Shown piece by piece: positions 41,900 through 49,731 of a stretch of 64,000 nt of DNA. Below the pieces are notes generated by a model. The model was given only the letters and a program-made list of their open reading frames with translations, did no database searches and was not told where the DNA came from. Position 1 is the stretch's first letter; each line of letters starts with the position of its first letter. The position numbers and the translations under genes were made by a program. The DNA is from Shumkonia mesophila (GTDB lineage Bacteria > Pseudomonadota > Alphaproteobacteria > Rhodospirillales > Shumkoniaceae), in NCBI RefSeq assembly GCF_026163695.1, contig NZ_JAOTID010000001.1, forward strand, positions 1 through 64,000, written 5' to 3'.

Positions 41900-41960
41900 G
41901 CCGGCCCGCCACACGGCGGGCCGCCCCCCAAGTCAGTGGTATCGCTGGCGCCGCAGGCGA

Positions 41961-41982
41961 CGGCCGCCGGTTTGGGCGGCCG
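41961..41982 (-). terminator. Stem-loop downstream of the first secreted-protein gene
   Basis: CGGCCGCC (41961-41968) pairs with GGCGGCCG (41975-41982). It sits about 20 bp after the stop on the minus strand and is duplicated at 44062-44083 after the paralogue. It lacks a U-tract, so it may be a Rho-dependent or mRNA-protective end. Confidence 0.4.
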
Positions 41983-42002
41983 CCGCGGATCGGCGTTGCC
42001 GG

Positions 42003-43970
42003 TCAGGCCAGCAGGACGTCGAAGTGGACCAGCGCGGTGTCGGTGCTGCCGTCGGCATCTTGGGCCACGTACTGAACGGTGTCATGGCCGGTGAAGCCCG
42101 CCTTGGCCTTGTAGATGGCGGTGCCGGTATTGGCGTCCCATGTCACCGTGCCGCCCTTGGCGGTGGTCGCGGCAATGCCCTTCACCGCCAGACCGCCGTC
42201 GGGGGCCTTGTCGTTGCCCAGCAGGTAGCGGGTATTGAAGTAGAGCGCCTTGCCGGCCTGGGTCGTCCAGAGATCGTCGACGGCGTTCACCGGATTGCCG
42301 CTGCCGCCCGAGGACGGCGGAGGCGTCGTGGAACCGCCGTCCGTCGGCGACATGACGGGGCCACCCTTGCCGACCTGCACATGGAAGGTGCCGGTGTCGG
42401 TGCAACCGTCGTTGTCGGTCACCGTGTACTGCACGCAGTCCTTGCCCTGCCAGCCGGCCACCGGCTTGTAGTTGATGCTGCCGTCGGAAGCGAAGGTGAC
42501 GGTGCCGCCGGCAGCGCTCTTGCTGGCCACCGCCGTCACCTTGAGGCTGCTGTCGTGACCCTTGTCGTTGGTCAGGAGATAGCGGGCGTTCTGCCACATG
42601 ACCTGGCCGACGTCGATCTTCCATATATCGTCGTCGACGGCGGTGACCGGGCCGCTGCCGTCAGAGGATGGGGGCGGCGTCGTGGACCCGCCGTCGGACG
42701 GCGGCGGCACCGTGGTCCCGCCCTTGCCGACCTGCACGTGGAATGTGCCGGTGTCGGAACTGCCGTCCTTGTCGGAAACGGTGTATTGGACCGAGTCCTT
42801 GCCCTGCCAGCCGGCGAGCGGCCTATACGAGATGGTGCCGTCGCTGTCGAAGGTGACGGAGGCGCCGGCGGCGCTCTTGGCCGCCACCGCGGTCACCTTG
42901 AGCCCGCCGTCGAGACCCTTGTCGTTGGCCAGGAGATAGCGGGCGTTCTGCCACATGGTCTGGCCGACGTCGATCTTCCACAGGTCGTCGTCAACAGCGA
43001 TCACCGGGTTGCCGGTGCCGCCGGAAGACGGAGGCGGCGTCGTGTCGCCGCCACCCGACGGGGGCGGCGTGGAGCCGTTGGGATTGGCCGCCTTGGCATG
43101 GTCCAGGCGGGTGACGAAATCCTTGTAGAAGGCGGCCTGATACTGCTGCACCGTGGCCGCGCCCTCGTATGCGCCGAGCTTGAGCGACGGATCGGTCTTG
43201 TCGGTCCAGTAGTTAGGGCCGTGGCCGGTCTGGGCGAAGGAGCCGCCCCAACTCGCGGCCGTCGGGTTGTTGTCGTCGGCGTTATCCAGGAGATAGAGCA
43301 GCGACGGCGTGTCGCCCGCCTTCAGGGCCCAGCCCATTTCCTTGATGAAGAAATCGCCCAGCGCCCCGTGGCCCCTGACGTCGTCCATCTTCCAACTGTT
43401 CACGGCGTTGCCGGACGTATCCACATACATGCCCCGCGCCGTCGAGTCGTCCTCGATCCACCACAGGTTCTTGAAGTTGTTGTAGACGTAATCGCGCGCT
43501 GCCGGGTCCTGCTGGGTGTTCCAGGAACCGATGCTGTAGAGCTTGATCTTGCCGGCGATCGACGGGTCGTCGTGCAGCGCCTGGGCAACGTCGGTCATGG
43601 CCCCCCAGGTCAGCACCCACAGCGGTTCGCTGGAGGCGTGCGCGGCCTTGATGATCGCCTGGGAACCTGCGGTCGGGCTCGACCAGCCCTGCGAGGGGGC
43701 CACCGGGATGCTGCCCTGGGTGACGATCGACTTCAGGTAATCGGGCGTCGGATAATCCGAAGACCAGGTCTTGAGCTTCGAATAGTCCTGGGTATAGGCG
43801 TCGATGACCTTGTGGATGTCGGACGCCCGTCCGCCGTACTTGGTCGGACTCGACACCAGGCCGACCAGGTCGACCTTGTCGGCATAGAGAAAGGCATGGA
43901 CCATGGATTGGTAGTCGTCCTGGTCCGCGCCGCCGATATCGGTGGAGATGAGCACGCGGGGTTTAGCCAT
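42003..43970 (-). CDS. Type I-secreted DUF1593/nucleoside-hydrolase-like protein with Ig-like repeats (copy A)
   Basis: The 655-residue protein has an N-terminal domain (about 1-320) opening with RVLISTDIGGADQDDYQSMV, the Asp-rich metal loop of nucleoside-hydrolase folds as in DUF1593. Three Ig/cadherin-like repeats of about 95 residues follow, each starting (P/N)PV.AVDD and containing WQNARYLL (first two) and DGSSDTG-type turns, joined by PPPSSGG-rich linkers. There is no Sec signal and no RTX nonapeptide. The last residues HFDVLLA resemble the hydrophobic C-terminal signal of type I substrates. It is co-oriented with the secretion ABC/HlyD genes. The ligand could be a ribosidic or polysaccharide compound. 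Start ATG 43970 has GGAAGGAAGG upstream. Confidence 0.8.
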   Translation of the reverse strand: MAKPRVLISTDIGGADQDDYQSMVHAFLYADKVDLVGLVSSPTKYGGRASDIHKVIDAYTQDYSKLKTWSSDYPTPDYLKSIVTQGSIPVAPSQGWSSPTAGSQAIIKAAHASSEPLWVLTWGAMTDVAQALHDDPSIAGKIKLYSIGSWNTQQDPAARDYVYNNFKNLWWIEDDSTARGMYVDTSGNAVNSWKMDDVRGHGALGDFFIKEMGWALKAGDTPSLLYLLDNADDNNPTAASWGGSFAQTGHGPNYWTDKTDPSLKLGAYEGAATVQQYQAAFYKDFVTRLDHAKAANPNGSTPPPSGGGDTTPPPSSGGTGNPVIAVDDDLWKIDVGQTMWQNARYLLANDKGLDGGLKVTAVAAKSAAGASVTFDSDGTISYRPLAGWQGKDSVQYTVSDKDGSSDTGTFHVQVGKGGTTVPPPSDGGSTTPPPSSDGSGPVTAVDDDIWKIDVGQVMWQNARYLLTNDKGHDSSLKVTAVASKSAAGGTVTFASDGSINYKPVAGWQGKDCVQYTVTDNDGCTDTGTFHVQVGKGGPVMSPTDGGSTTPPPSSGGSGNPVNAVDDLWTTQAGKALYFNTRYLLGNDKAPDGGLAVKGIAATTAKGGTVTWDANTGTAIYKAKAGFTGHDTVQYVAQDADGSTDTALVHFDVLLA

Positions 43971-44061
43971 TGCGTTAGACCTTCCTTCCCGAGATTATTT
44001 GGTTATTGCAGGAAAACGAAAACAGGCTTCCTTAAGGGGTAGCCACCGGCTCCGAAGGCGA

Positions 44062-44083
44062 CGGCCGCCGGTTTGGGCGGCCG
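44062..44083 (-). terminator. Duplicated stem-loop between the two secreted-protein genes
   Basis: CGGCCGCC (44062-44069) and GGCGGCCG (44076-44083) form the same stem as at 41961-41982, with the same GGTTTG loop, 20 bp after the stop of copy B. The shared flank shows that the duplication unit includes the 3' non-coding region. It may reduce read-through from copy B into copy A. Confidence 0.4.
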
Positions 44084-44103
44084 TCGCGGATCGGCGTTGC
44101 CGG

Positions 44104-46104
44104 TCAGGCCAGCAGGACGTCGAAGTGGACCAGCGCGGTGTCGGTGCTGCCGTCGGCGTCTTGGGCCACGTACTGAACGGTGTCATGGCCGGTGAAGCCC
44201 GCCTTGGCCTTGTAGATGGCGGTACCGGTATTGGCGTCCCATGTCACCGTGCCGCCCTTGGCGGTGGTCGCGGCAATGCCCTTCACCGCCAGGCCGCCAT
44301 CGGGGGCCTTGTCGTTGCCCAGCAGGTAGCGGGTATTGAAGTAGAGCGCCTTGCCGGCCTGGGTCGTCCAGAGATCGTCGACGGCGTTCACCGGATTGCC
44401 GCTGCCGCCGGAAGACGAGGGTGGCGGCGTAGTCCCGCCCTCGGACGACGGCATGACGACGCCGCCCTTGCCGACCTGGACGTAGTAGACCCCGGTGTCG
44501 GAACTGCCGTCCTTGTCGGTCACCGTGTAGGCGACGTTGTCCTTGCCCTGCCAGTTGGCCACCGGCCGGTAGGTCATGGTGCCGTCGGAGGCGAATGACA
44601 CCGAGGCGCCGGCGGCGCTCTTGCTGGCCACCGCGGTCACCTTGAGCCCGCCGTCGAGCCCCTGGTCGTTGATCAGCAGGTAGCGGGCGTTCTGCCACAT
44701 CGTCTGACCGACGTTGGTCGACCAGCCGGCGTCGTCGACCGCGACGACCGGGTTGCCGCTGCCGTCGGAAGACGGGGGCGGCGTCGTGGACCCGCCGTCG
44801 GACGGCGGCGGCACCGTGGTCCCGCCCTTGCCGACCTGCACGTGGAATGTGCCGGTGTCGGAACTGCCGTCCTTGTCGGAAACGGTGTATTGGACCGAGT
44901 CCTTGCCCTGCCAGCCGGCGAGCGGCCTATACGAGATGGTGCCGTCGCTGTCGAAGGTGACGGTGGCGCCGGCGGCGCTCTTGGCCGCCACCGCGGTCAC
45001 CTTGAGCCCGCCGTCGAGACCCTTGTCGTTGGCGGTTAGGTAACGGGCGTTCTGCCACATGGTCTGGCCGGCGCCGACCGTCCAGCCCGTGTCGTCAACA
45101 GCGATCACCGGGTTGCCGGTGCCGCCGGAAGACGGAGGCGGCGGCGTGCTGCCACCACCGGAAGGAGGCGGCGTCGTGTCGCCGCCACCCGACGGGGGCG
45201 GCGTGGAACCGTTGGGATTGGCCGCCTTGGCGTGGTCCAGGCGGGTGACGAAATCCTTGTAGAAGGCGGCCTGGTAATCCTGCACCGTGTCGGCACCCTC
45301 GTACGAGCCGCACTTGTCCGCCGCCGAGGTCTTGTCGGTCCAATAGTTGGGGCCGTGGCCGGTCTGGGCGAAGGAACCGCCCCAGCTCGCGGCACCGGGG
45401 TTGTTGTTGTCGGCGCCGTCAAGCAAGTACAGGAGCGACGGCGTGTCGCCCATCTTCAGGCCCCAGGGCATCGCCTTGTAGAAGGTTTCGCCCAGCGCCC
45501 CGTGGCCCTGCGCGTCACCCATCTTCCAGGTGTTGGTGGCGCTCCCGGAGTCGTTCACGTACATGCCGCGGAACGTCGAATCGTTCTCGATCCACCACAG
45601 GTTCTTGAAGTTGTTGTAGACGTAATCGCGCGCTGCCGGGTCCTGCTGGGTGTTCCAGGCGCCGATGGAATAGACCTTGATCTTGCTCTGGATCGACGGG
45701 TCGTCGTGCAGCGCCTGGGCAACGTCGGTCATGGCCCCCCAGGTCAGCACCCACAGCGGTTCGCTGGAGGCGTGCGCGGCCTTGATGATCGCCTTCGAGC
45801 CCGCGGTCGCGCTCGACCAGCCCTGGGACGGGGCCACCGGGATGCTGCCCTGGGTGACGATCGACTTCAGGTAGTCCGGCGTCGGATGGTCCGAGGACCA
45901 GGTCTTGAGCTTCGAATAGTCCTGGGCGTAGGCGTCGATGACCTTGTGGATGTCGGACGCGCGTCCGCCGTGCTTGGTCGGGCTCGACACCAGGCCGACC
46001 AGGTTGACCTTGTCGGAATAGAGAAGAGCATGGACCATGGACTGGATGTCGTCGGGGTCCGAGCCGCCGATGTCGGTGGAGATGAGAACGCGGGGTTTAG
46101 CCAT
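44104..46104 (-). CDS. Type I-secreted DUF1593/nucleoside-hydrolase-like protein with Ig-like repeats (copy B)
   Basis: The 666-residue paralogue of copy A has the same architecture: the Asp-rich N-terminal domain (STDIGGSDPDDIQSMVHALL), a longer Pro/Ser/Gly linker with an extra GGGSTPPPPSS block, and three Ig-like repeats. The third repeat is identical in protein sequence to that of copy A, while the catalytic-type domain has diverged by scattered substitutions (for example Tyr to His and Ala to Ser changes). ATG 46104, with GGAAGGAAGG upstream, is preferred to the upstream start at 46140. It is the first substrate gene after the HlyD gene and probably shares its transcript. Confidence 0.8.
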   Translation of the reverse strand: MAKPRVLISTDIGGSDPDDIQSMVHALLYSDKVNLVGLVSSPTKHGGRASDIHKVIDAYAQDYSKLKTWSSDHPTPDYLKSIVTQGSIPVAPSQGWSSATAGSKAIIKAAHASSEPLWVLTWGAMTDVAQALHDDPSIQSKIKVYSIGAWNTQQDPAARDYVYNNFKNLWWIENDSTFRGMYVNDSGSATNTWKMGDAQGHGALGETFYKAMPWGLKMGDTPSLLYLLDGADNNNPGAASWGGSFAQTGHGPNYWTDKTSAADKCGSYEGADTVQDYQAAFYKDFVTRLDHAKAANPNGSTPPPSGGGDTTPPPSGGGSTPPPPSSGGTGNPVIAVDDTGWTVGAGQTMWQNARYLTANDKGLDGGLKVTAVAAKSAAGATVTFDSDGTISYRPLAGWQGKDSVQYTVSDKDGSSDTGTFHVQVGKGGTTVPPPSDGGSTTPPPSSDGSGNPVVAVDDAGWSTNVGQTMWQNARYLLINDQGLDGGLKVTAVASKSAAGASVSFASDGTMTYRPVANWQGKDNVAYTVTDKDGSSDTGVYYVQVGKGGVVMPSSEGGTTPPPSSSGGSGNPVNAVDDLWTTQAGKALYFNTRYLLGNDKAPDGGLAVKGIAATTAKGGTVTWDANTGTAIYKAKAGFTGHDTVQYVAQDADGSTDTALVHFDVLLA

Positions 46105-46143
46105 TGCGTCAGGCCTTCCTTCCAGAGGTTGTTTGGTCATTGC

Positions 46144-46153
46144 GGGGGGGGGG
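46144..46153. repeat. Homopolymeric G tract (10 nt) between the HlyD gene and copy B
   Basis: Ten consecutive G residues lie 5 bp beyond the adaptor stop (minus strand reads C10) in the leader of copy B. The homologous leader of copy A has no such tract. Tracts of this length slip during replication and could alter the leader, though not a reading frame. Confidence 0.7.
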
Positions 46154-46158
46154 TGAAA

Positions 46159-47481
46159 TCAGCTTTCCGTGAGACTGCGCCGGAGCGAATCCAGGAACGG
46201 CCGGGAGAGATATTCGAAGGCGGTGCGTTGGCCGGTCATCACCATCACCTCGGCCGGCATGCCGGGGGAAAGCTCGATGCCGGGCACGATGGCGGCGAGG
46301 CTGGCGCGGTCGACCTCGACACGAACCTTGAAGTAGGTGGCCTGCGTCTGCGGATCGACGATGCGGTCGGCCGACACGTCGCGGACCCGGCCCTCGATGC
46401 GCGGCAGGGTGCGCTGCGCGAATGCCGAGAGCACGACCTGCACCACCTGGCCCTTGCGCACCACGTCAATGTCCGTGGGGGCGATGCGGGCGTCGATCAC
46501 CAGGTCCTCGTCGCTGGGCACGATGTCGAGAATAGGGTCGCCCGATCCGATGACTCCGCCGACGGTATGCAGGCGCATCTGGACCACGGTGCCGGGGACC
46601 GGCGCCTTGACCACCAGCCGCCGCAGCACGTCGCTGGCGGCCAGCAGGCGTTCCTTGGTCTCGGTCAGCTTGCCGACGACCTCGTTGAGCCGGGTACTGA
46701 CGTCTTCCTGCCATTCGACGTCGAGCTGCACGATCCGCTGCGTGGACTCGCCGATCGACTGGTGCGAGCGGGCGATGGCGGCGCGCGTGGTGGCCTGCTG
46801 ACCCAGCAGCTCGGCTTGTTCGCGCTGCAGCGCCAGAAGGCGCGGCTTGGGTGTCAGCCCCTTGCCGACGAGGTAGGCAACCGTCGCGATCTCTTCCTCG
46901 ATGATGGAAAGCTGTCGGTCGCGGCTGACGGCCTGGGCGCGCAGACCGGCGATTTCCTCCTCGATCTCGGCGATGCGCTGGCGGAGCAGGTCCTGGCGGC
47001 CGAGCAGCGAGGCGCGGCGGTCAACCATCAGCTTGCGCTGGGCCTCCAGCAGGGCGATGACCTCGGGCTCGGCGGCATGGTCGGCCAGTTCGGGCGGCAG
47101 GCGCAGGGCGCCCTCGCCGTCGCGCTCGGCCACCAGGCGGGCCTCCATCGCCAGGTACTGGCGGTGCTGGGTCACCGTCAGGTCGTAGGTCGCGCGGGCG
47201 GCCTTGTCCGCGAGCACGACCAGCGGGTCGCCCGCGGCCACCCGGCTGCCGTCGGCCACGAGAAGGCGCTCGACGATCCCGCCCTCCAGGTGCTGCACGG
47301 TTCGCCGGCTGCCGTCCGGACTGACGATTCCCGGGCCGATGGCAGCGCTGGCCAGCGGCACCAGGGCCGACCAGGCGCTGAGGCCGCCGAAGAAGGCGAG
47401 GCAGACGGCGGTACCGCCGAGGACCGGCCCCAGCAGCGTGTGGCGCAGGGCGGGGGCAGCGAGGGCGAGGGTGGATTTCAT
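46159..47481 (-). CDS. Type I secretion periplasmic adaptor (HlyD/PrtE family)
   Basis: The 440-residue membrane-fusion protein has one N-terminal transmembrane helix (about 15-48), a biotinyl-lipoyl half motif (VQHLEGGIVERLLVADGSRV) and long coiled coils (about 105-290, EIEEEIAGLRAQAVSRDRQL). The second lipoyl half follows (VVKAPVPGTVVQMRLHT) with the AprE-like beta-barrel ending in GMPAEVMVMTGQRTAFEYL. It bridges the ABC exporter to a TolC-type outer-membrane channel, which is not encoded here. ATG 47481 lies 11 bp from the ABC gene stop. Confidence 0.93.
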   Translation of the reverse strand: MKSTLALAAPALRHTLLGPVLGGTAVCLAFFGGLSAWSALVPLASAAIGPGIVSPDGSRRTVQHLEGGIVERLLVADGSRVAAGDPLVVLADKAARATYDLTVTQHRQYLAMEARLVAERDGEGALRLPPELADHAAEPEVIALLEAQRKLMVDRRASLLGRQDLLRQRIAEIEEEIAGLRAQAVSRDRQLSIIEEEIATVAYLVGKGLTPKPRLLALQREQAELLGQQATTRAAIARSHQSIGESTQRIVQLDVEWQEDVSTRLNEVVGKLTETKERLLAASDVLRRLVVKAPVPGTVVQMRLHTVGGVIGSGDPILDIVPSDEDLVIDARIAPTDIDVVRKGQVVQVVLSAFAQRTLPRIEGRVRDVSADRIVDPQTQATYFKVRVEVDRASLAAIVPGIELSPGMPAEVMVMTGQRTAFEYLSRPFLDSLRRSLTES

Positions 47482-47492
47482 CGCTATTTCCT

Positions 47493-49217
47493 TCAGTGGG
47501 TTGACGCGGCGCGGGCCAGGGCGGATACCGCCTGGGGCGGTTGTCCGGTCAGCATCGGCCAGATGTCCCCGGCCGGCCCGAAGGCCTCGACGGCACCGTC
47601 GCGGAGGTAGACCAGCAGGTCGGCACTTCCCAGGAGAGCCGGGCGGTGGCTCACCATCACGATCGTGCAGCCCCGCTGCTTGGCGGCCGCCAGGGCGGCG
47701 ACCAACGCCGCCTCACCCTCGCCATCCAGATGGGCGTTCGGCTCGTCGAGGATCAAAAGCTTGGGATCGCCATAGAGCGCACGCGCCAGGCCGATGCGCT
47801 GACGCTGGCCGCCCGACAACCGGAGACTGACGTCGTCGACACGGGTTTCGTAGCCCTGGGGCAGGCGAAGGATCATTTCGTGGATCTGGGCCAGCTTGGC
47901 CGCCGCGACGATGAGCTTCGGGTCCCCTTCGGCCATGCGGGCGATGTTCTCGCCGACGGTCCCGGCGAAGAGCGCGACCTCCTGAGGGAGATAGCCAAGA
48001 TGGGGGCCAACCTCGGCGTGGCTCCAGTCGGCCAGGTCGGCGTGGTCGAGACGGACGTGTCCGGCGCTCGGGCGCAGGGCCCCGACCAGCAGGCGACACA
48101 GCGTGCTCTTACCGGCCCCCGATGGACCGACGATCCCGACCGACGCCCCCGCCGGAACCGAGAAGGATATGTTGCACAGGAGCGGCCGTTCCATGCCGGG
48201 CAGCGCATACGCCATTTCCTCGACGGAGAGTTCGCCGGCCGGCTCGGGCAGCGGCATCTGCATCGGCGTCGCGGGATAACGTGCCAGCAGGGCCTTCACC
48301 CGGCGCCACGAGCCGCGTACCGAAACGAACTGCTTCCACGAGCCCAAGAGTTGATCCACCGGAGCAAGGGCGCGGCCGAGCAGGATGGATGCGGCGATCA
48401 TGCCGCCGGCGGTCAACTCGCCGCGAACAACCAGCCACGCGCCCAGGCCGAGGATGGCGGTCTGCATGAACATCCGCGCCGCCTTTGAGAAGCCCTGAAG
48501 CCGGAGTGCGCGGTCGGATGCGGTCTGCTGGGCAGTCAGGGCGGCATCCTGGGCGCCCCTCCAGCGCTCCAGCAGCGCCGGCAGGAGACCCATGGCCTGA
48601 ACCGTCTCGCCGTTGCGAAGCACGCCCTCCGCCAGCCCGTGGGCGTGGGACTGATGGGCGTCGCCCTGGCGCGTCGGATGCCTGGTGAGCAGTTCGCCGA
48701 CCACCATCACCCCGAACAGAAGGATGGCCATCGCGATGGCGAATTGGCCGAGCCAGGGGTGCATGAACCAGAGCACAGCCAAGAACACCGGCGTCCACGG
48801 CGCATCGAGCAGCGGCGGCATCGCCGGGCCGGCGAGGAAGCCCCGGACCTGGCCGAGATCGCGGAGCGGCTGGGAGCCGGTAGGCTCGCCGGCCAACCCG
48901 GCGCTGAGGCCGGAGCGGATAAGGAGGGGGGCCAGCGTCCGGTCGAGCCAGGTGGCGGCCCGGGAAAGGATGTGGCCGCGGACCGCTTCAAGCGCCCCGA
49001 AGGTCATGTAGGCGGTGGCGGCAATGACGGTCAGCCACACCAGGGTGTCCAGGTGACCGGTGCCCAACACGCGGTCGAAGACCTGGAACATATAGATCGG
49101 CGAGGTCAGCACCAGCATGTTGATCGCCAGGCTGAAGAGGCCCGCCAGCAGGCAAGTCCAGGCAAGGGGGGCCGTCGCGACCGCGAGAATCGCGGTCGGG
49201 CGCGTCGAAATCTTCAT
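47493..49217 (-). CDS. Type I secretion ABC exporter (PrtD family)
   Basis: The 574-residue fused membrane/ATPase protein has a transmembrane domain of about six helices (residues 20-310) and then the ATPase: Walker A GPSGAGKST, Q-loop YLPQEVALFAGTV, signature LRLSGGQRQRIGLARALYG, Walker B LLILDEPNAHLD and H-loop SHRPALL. The N-terminal C39 peptidase-like domain of RTX toxin exporters is absent, as in PrtD/AprD protease exporters. It powers export of unprocessed substrates, presumably the two downstream proteins. ATG 49217 gives a normal start. Confidence 0.93.
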   Translation of the reverse strand: MKISTRPTAILAVATAPLAWTCLLAGLFSLAINMLVLTSPIYMFQVFDRVLGTGHLDTLVWLTVIAATAYMTFGALEAVRGHILSRAATWLDRTLAPLLIRSGLSAGLAGEPTGSQPLRDLGQVRGFLAGPAMPPLLDAPWTPVFLAVLWFMHPWLGQFAIAMAILLFGVMVVGELLTRHPTRQGDAHQSHAHGLAEGVLRNGETVQAMGLLPALLERWRGAQDAALTAQQTASDRALRLQGFSKAARMFMQTAILGLGAWLVVRGELTAGGMIAASILLGRALAPVDQLLGSWKQFVSVRGSWRRVKALLARYPATPMQMPLPEPAGELSVEEMAYALPGMERPLLCNISFSVPAGASVGIVGPSGAGKSTLCRLLVGALRPSAGHVRLDHADLADWSHAEVGPHLGYLPQEVALFAGTVGENIARMAEGDPKLIVAAAKLAQIHEMILRLPQGYETRVDDVSLRLSGGQRQRIGLARALYGDPKLLILDEPNAHLDGEGEAALVAALAAAKQRGCTIVMVSHRPALLGSADLLVYLRDGAVEAFGPAGDIWPMLTGQPPQAVSALARAASTH

Positions 49218-49731
49218 GGACGCCGTTCCTCTATGACAGGCGACAGACGAACGTTGCTGCCGCTTTTTTTCATTAGTCGCGAAGCCCTTATGGAGTACTC
49301 ACCATAGGCTAGAAATTTCGGATATCCATTAGACCCCTAGGGATACCACGTAGGCGAAAGTGATACTGCGGCGCGACATAAGGGAAGCGATCATGGATAA
49401 CGGCTTATGAAACCTGAAGTTTTGCTACTCCATGGAGTAATCCCATGACACCATGACGTTGCTGTGTCATTTCTGTGATGTGCGCTGTGTCATTTCTGTG
49501 ACGTCTGCCAAAGGCGCTTTTCTGTTCTTGGGAGATAGATGCGAATGGCCGTTTCCCGCCGTGGAAGGTCGGGATTTCCACCATTTCCGGGGGCATGCCG
49601 TATCCAGCGCGCCTTCGTCCATGACGCGCCGACGGAACCGAAGGGTCCTCGGTCAATCCTGCTTTCAAAAGGAAAAGGAAGCGCGGATCGTCGCCGGCGG
49701 TCGGCGTGGCCGATGCGTCCGCAGCCGGCCT
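49218..49731. promoter_or_regulatory. 514-bp gene-free control region upstream of the secretion operon
   Basis: No gene is seen. It holds regulatory-looking elements: CCCTAGGG (49335-49342), the 14-nt perfect palindrome TACTCCATGGAGTA (49426-49439) with a related TGGAGTACTC at 49291-49300, and an 18-bp direct repeat at 49461-49501. AT content is higher than in flanking genes. The leftward secretion operon starts at 49217, so its promoter should lie here. The molybdoenzyme gene ends at 49732. Confidence 0.45.
49461..49501. repeat. Two exact 18-bp direct repeats with 23-bp period
   Basis: GCTGTGTCATTTCTGTGA occurs at 49461-49478 and 49484-49501. A period of about two helical turns upstream of an operon suggests tandem binding of a regulator on one DNA face. 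The factor is unknown. Confidence 0.65.

Noticed and set aside
41829-44042. Very long open frame antisense to the secreted-protein gene, with repeated internal segments
   Set aside because: It mirrors the repeats of the real minus-strand gene, has no start context or family similarity, and arises from high GC in the third codon position. The same applies to the open frame at 45232-47610.
42003-46104. RTX toxin-type substrates for the type I exporter
   Set aside because: No GGxGxDxxx nonapeptides occur. The repeats are Ig/cadherin-like with AVDD openings, and the exporter lacks the C39-like domain.
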